Part shown: piece by piece, positions 61,295 through 64,000 of the stretch
Numbering within the stretch: position 1 is the first letter of the stretch
How the letters are laid out: each line of letters opens with the position of its first letter
NCBI GenBank assembly: GCA_030447305.1
Contig: JAUJPC010000003.1
Location: 394,738-458,737, forward strand
Length of the DNA stretch: 64,000 nt
From: Actinomycetota bacterium
GTDB lineage: Bacteria; Actinomycetota; CADDZG01; JAHWKV01
Direction of reading: 5' to 3'
Notes under the pieces: model-generated
Databases searched by the model: none
What the model was told of the DNA's origin: nothing
What the model saw: the letters and a program-made list of their open reading frames with translations, nothing else
Made by a program: the position numbers and the translations under genes

Positions 61295-61381
61295 CCTACA
61301 GACCGGCCGGTTAGGGCCCGTGCGACCGCGCAGGCGACCGGCGGGCTAAGAGTGCGTTGTGCAAGGTGGCAGTATGGGGCG

Positions 61382-62284
61382 ATGTCGCCGCGGCGCCCTC
61401 TCCACTTTATGGCAGTCATGCTTCTGGTCGTATCTGCGTCGTGTGCTTCGGGGGGCGAAGAGCCCCCGACCGCACCGGTCAAGTCGCTCCTGGCTTCGCC
61501 AGCCCCTAGTCCTAGCCAGGAGCCCCGCTTGATCTTTGCCGTCAAAGGAGACTGGGGCGCGGGAACACCCGAACAGGCAGCGGTGACCAACCGCATGTGC
61601 GAGACCCGCAGGAGGGTGCCGTTCGACGTGGTGGTCACCACCGGAGACAACTTCTACCGACCCGACAGCATTGCCACCCAGACCAACTACTTCTCCCCGG
61701 AGGCGTGTCTGATTTCTCACCCCGGGCATCAGTGGCGGGCGGTCTGGGGCAATCACGATCTGAAGGGCGACTCAACCGGCGGGGTGCTGGGTGCCGTGCA
61801 GCGAACCTACACCTGGGCGTTGGGACCGGTGCAGTTCTTCATGCTGGACTCCAACCGGACGGCGGACGGCGCGCAGGAGGAGTGGCTGGCTGCGGAGCTG
61901 GCCAGGTCTCGGGCAAGGGTGAAGATCGCCGTGTTTCACCATCCGCCGTTCACCGTGGGGCTTCACGAGAGCAATCTGGAGGCTCAGCGCAGGTGGGTGC
62001 CATTATTCGAGCAGCACGGCGTCGATCTGGTTTTGAGCGGCCACAATCACGGTTACGAGCACTCGGCGGTCAAAGAGGTCGATTATGTGGTCAGCGGAGG
62101 CGGCGGAGCGCAGTTGTACCCGTGCGTGGACGACCGGCCCTGGCTGCTCGTCTGCCTGTCCGCCAACCACTTCCTGGTGGTAGAGATCGAGGGCTCGGCG
62201 GTGTCCGTGAAGGCTATCGGTACATCGGGCGAGGAGATCGACAGCTTTGTGATCGGCGAAAAGCGGGGGAACGCCCCCAGCTAA
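61382..62284 (+). CDS. Secreted lipoprotein metallophosphoesterase
   Basis: 300 residues from ATG 61382. A lipoprotein signal (VVSASCAS) is followed by a calcineurin-like domain: FAVKGDWGAG, VVTTGDNFY, VWGNHDL, FHHPPF, SGHNHGYEH. This resembles purple acid phosphatase-type enzymes. Substrate unknown; it acts outside the membrane. GGGG lies upstream. Confidence 0.87.
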   Translation: MSPRRPLHFMAVMLLVVSASCASGGEEPPTAPVKSLLASPAPSPSQEPRLIFAVKGDWGAGTPEQAAVTNRMCETRRRVPFDVVVTTGDNFYRPDSIATQTNYFSPEACLISHPGHQWRAVWGNHDLKGDSTGGVLGAVQRTYTWALGPVQFFMLDSNRTADGAQEEWLAAELARSRARVKIAVFHHPPFTVGLHESNLEAQRRWVPLFEQHGVDLVLSGHNHGYEHSAVKEVDYVVSGGGGAQLYPCVDDRPWLLVCLSANHFLVVEIEGSAVSVKAIGTSGEEIDSFVIGEKRGNAPS

Positions 62285-62286
62285 AA

Positions 62287-62967
62287 CTAGGGCGTGCAGC
62301 CCTGCTTGTGCTCCACCTGGGGGAGCTGGCCCACCCGGTAGTTCACTACCTTGGCGCCGTCGGACTCGAAAACCATCCGGTAATTCTTGTCCTTCTCCTG
62401 TTTGGGCGTGGCGGTCAGGTATCGGTAGGGGGGACCGATGAACGGCCTAGCCGGAAGCGGTTGGCCGTTGCCGTAGGCCTCCAGAACCTCCTTCTCTTGA
62501 CTGCCGACCTTGATTCCTTGCGCCGTTGCGAAGTCCCCGCCGAGAATGTCGATGCGAGCCAGCTTGCCGTCCACCATCATGAAGGCGAGAGGCGACTTGT
62601 TGCCGCTGTCGGGGGGCGGAATGTAGCCGGGTATGGTGGAGGGGCTTACGTAGGCACAGTTGTTTTCGGCGACGGCCTGGTCGTAGTCCGGCTGTCGGGT
62701 GAGCTCGACGCCGGCGGCTGCCGATATTTGATCCAGAGTCATCCCCACCACCACGGGTCCCACGCTCGTGAGAGCAACCGGGGAGTTGGCCGTCAAGCCC
62801 CGAGGGGCCGTCGGACTGGCGATCGCCTCCTGGTTGGAGGCCGAACCGCCTCGGTTGCAGCCCCCTGCGACGAGCAAGGCTAGGAGAGCGAGCGCAAGAG
62901 CGCGGGCTCGAGCCCGAAGCCGCCCTGCGCTGTTCCCAGGCGCGCTGTGACGAGTCGAATGTGGCAT
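62287..62967 (-). CDS. Hypothetical lipoprotein
   Basis: About 226 residues. The Arg-rich n-region and LLVAGGC lipobox indicate lipid anchoring. The mature domain VGPVVVGMTLDQISAAAGVEL and a later LEAYGNGQP resemble repeats found in small secreted beta-alpha (SmpA/YkoG-like) domains. No clear assignment. Start uncertain: ATG 62967 or the in-frame ATG at 62976. Confidence 0.65.
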   Translation of the reverse strand: MPHSTRHSAPGNSAGRLRARARALALALLALLVAGGCNRGGSASNQEAIASPTAPRGLTANSPVALTSVGPVVVGMTLDQISAAAGVELTRQPDYDQAVAENNCAYVSPSTIPGYIPPPDSGNKSPLAFMMVDGKLARIDILGGDFATAQGIKVGSQEKEVLEAYGNGQPLPARPFIGPPYRYLTATPKQEKDKNYRMVFESDGAKVVNYRVGQLPQVEHKQGCTP

Positions 62968-63015
62968 GGGCACCATGCTAACCCAGCGAACGAACGACAT
63001 CGTACTTTTGGCCTC

Positions 63016-63417
63016 CTAGGAAACCTGGATCGTGCCGTTCATCCCGGCGTGGAGGGTGCAGACGTACTCCACCTCATTTTCGGGGACGGCGAAGGTGGCG
63101 TGAAACACCTCACCCGGCGAGATGACTCCTGTGCTGATGCCCAGGTCGTCCGCGGTCCAGTCATGTGGCCGTTCGCCCGTGTTGCGGACCTCAACCGCGA
63201 TGTTGTCGCCCGGCTTCACCTTGAGAGTTTCCGGCTTGAAGAAGTTGTCCCCGGCCTCAACCTTGACCGCCTCGCCGGGTGCCGGACCCTTCGTCACATC
63301 GCCGGCGCGCTCGGCGCCGCCTCCACAAGCGACCAGCAGTGCTGCGGCCGCCAATCCGGCGGTGGGAAACCCGATAAATCTCCAGGAGTGGGTACAACGG
63401 TCTGCAGACAGACGCAT
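63016..63417 (-). CDS. Cupredoxin-like lipoprotein
   Basis: 133 residues. A lipobox ALLVAC (Cys about 31) is followed by a plastocyanin-type domain. Copper ligands are visible as His in GERPHDW, then Cys, His and Met in YVCTLHAGM. A type 1 copper electron carrier attached to the outer face of the membrane. The partner is not evident in this window. Confidence 0.85.
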   Translation of the reverse strand: MRLSADRCTHSWRFIGFPTAGLAAAALLVACGGGAERAGDVTKGPAPGEAVKVEAGDNFFKPETLKVKPGDNIAVEVRNTGERPHDWTADDLGISTGVISPGEVFHATFAVPENEVEYVCTLHAGMNGTIQVS

Positions 63418-63558
63418 TCTGGTCCTTCTTTAAGGGCAACGGGGGGACGTAACCACAGGCTAAACGACCGGCGCTCTTTGCGTTCTGCGCAGGCTCGGCC
63501 GATACTTTGCGAGCCGGTTCGGCACAGAAGCCGGTTTTGCCGAGAAGGGAGAAAACTC

Positions 63559-63813
63559 ATGAGTGACCAGGAACAACAGGCTGAAGAGTCGGCGGCACCT
63601 CCTGCATCCACGGACAGCGATACCGTTCAGGATGCCCTGCAGAACATGCCCGGACTTGCGGAGTCGATGGGGAACCGACCCGCCGCTCGGACCGGGTCCG
63701 ACGACGCGATGGAGGAGGAGCCAGACCCGGACACCTCGTCGTTCGGCACCGCCCCCGAGCCGGTAGAGGACAGCGAGACGGTGCAACAGGCCCGCAAGCA
63801 GCTCGGCCTTTAG
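63559..63813 (+). CDS. Small acidic hypothetical protein
   Basis: 84 residues, rich in Glu, Asp, Ser, Pro and Ala, and probably disordered. GAAGGGAG lies 7 nt before the ATG. No family recognised. It diverges from the cupredoxin gene and converges on aconitase. Confidence 0.6.
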   Translation: MSDQEQQAEESAAPPASTDSDTVQDALQNMPGLAESMGNRPAARTGSDDAMEEEPDPDTSSFGTAPEPVEDSETVQQARKQLGL

Positions 63814-63840
63814 CAAGTCGTAAGGGTAGGAATCCGCCCT

Positions 63841-64000
63841 TCAGGCGGCGATGAGCTGCCGCAGCACCATCTGAAGGATTCCACCGTTCAGGTAGTACTC
63901 GAGTTCGGCCTCCGCGTCGATCCTGACGGTCGCGGAAAAGGCTGACTCGGTACCATCGTCGTTTCGTGCCACCACCTGAACCAGCCGGCCTGGTCTGACG
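63841..64000 (-). CDS. acnA: Aconitate hydratase, C-terminal end (5' part outside the window)
   Basis: Reading in from base 64000 on the minus strand gives FSATVRIDAEAELEYYLNGG and ILQMVLRQL before the stop at 63843-63841. This is the conserved end of the aconitase swivel domain (RID.E.EYY..GGIL..VLR). Only 52 codons are visible. A TCA-cycle enzyme. Confidence 0.85.
   Translation of the reverse strand, partial: VRPGRLVQVVARNDDGTESAFSATVRIDAEAELEYYLNGGILQMVLRQLIAA

Overview
The window is one high-GC bacterial chromosome segment, apparently an Actinomycetota-type genome. The grounds are the GC-rich codon use, frequent GTG/TTG starts, pervasive 1-8 nt gene overlaps, a sulfite reductase-small zinc ribbon-APS reductase operon, a TreS-Mak-GlgE glucan pathway, an ECF41-type sigma factor and a split LigD-type polymerase/ligase pair. 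The genus cannot be named from the sequence. No rRNA, tRNA, CRISPR array, IS element or prophage structural gene was seen.

Region 1 (1-13.1 kb) is molybdenum cofactor and nitrate use. A partial L,D-transpeptidase is followed by moeA-mobA (minus). Divergently comes a four-gene operon: cytochrome b-like membrane protein, NasA/NapA-like molybdopterin oxidoreductase, four-cluster ferredoxin and Rieske protein. After four small proteins, a minus-strand nirA-Rieske-narK operon completes nitrate uptake and nitrite reduction. Three promoter regions here carry 11-bp-phased half-sites that look like GlnR boxes.

Region 2 (13-33 kb) holds a class I ribonucleotide reductase whose nrdA and nrdB lie 16 kb apart. 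A [2Fe-2S] ferredoxin follows nrdA. Six NrdR-like boxes form three pairs, upstream of nrdA, the ferredoxin and nrdB, each with exactly 30 bp between centres. The deduced NrdB has Phe where the radical Tyr should be and Glu at the usual Asp metal ligand, as in class Ic enzymes. Between nrdA and nrdB lie nfeD-stomatin, nhaA with a structured leader, and a defence-type island (about 19.6-31.3 kb). The island contains a type I restriction-modification system (hsdM, hsdS, hsdR), a DUF5131-TcmP pair, three toxin-antitoxin modules, an orphan truncated antitoxin and radC. Single-base frameshifts affect tcmP and both ends of hsdR.

Region 3 (33-47.5 kb) holds a YdeP-type formate-dehydrogenase-like enzyme with FdhD, a bactofilin-like membrane protein, and assimilatory sulfate reduction in two operons (cysD-cysN-cysC; sulfite reductase-cysH-zinc ribbon). 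Several membrane proteins and lipoproteins are interspersed.

Region 4 (47.5-64 kb) contains a YcaQ-like winged-helix protein, glucan phosphorylase divergent from glgE-treS-mak, a LigD-type polymerase and an ATP-dependent ligase flanking an SDR-ECF41 sigma pair, secreted or lipid-anchored proteins, and the 3' end of aconitase at the window edge.
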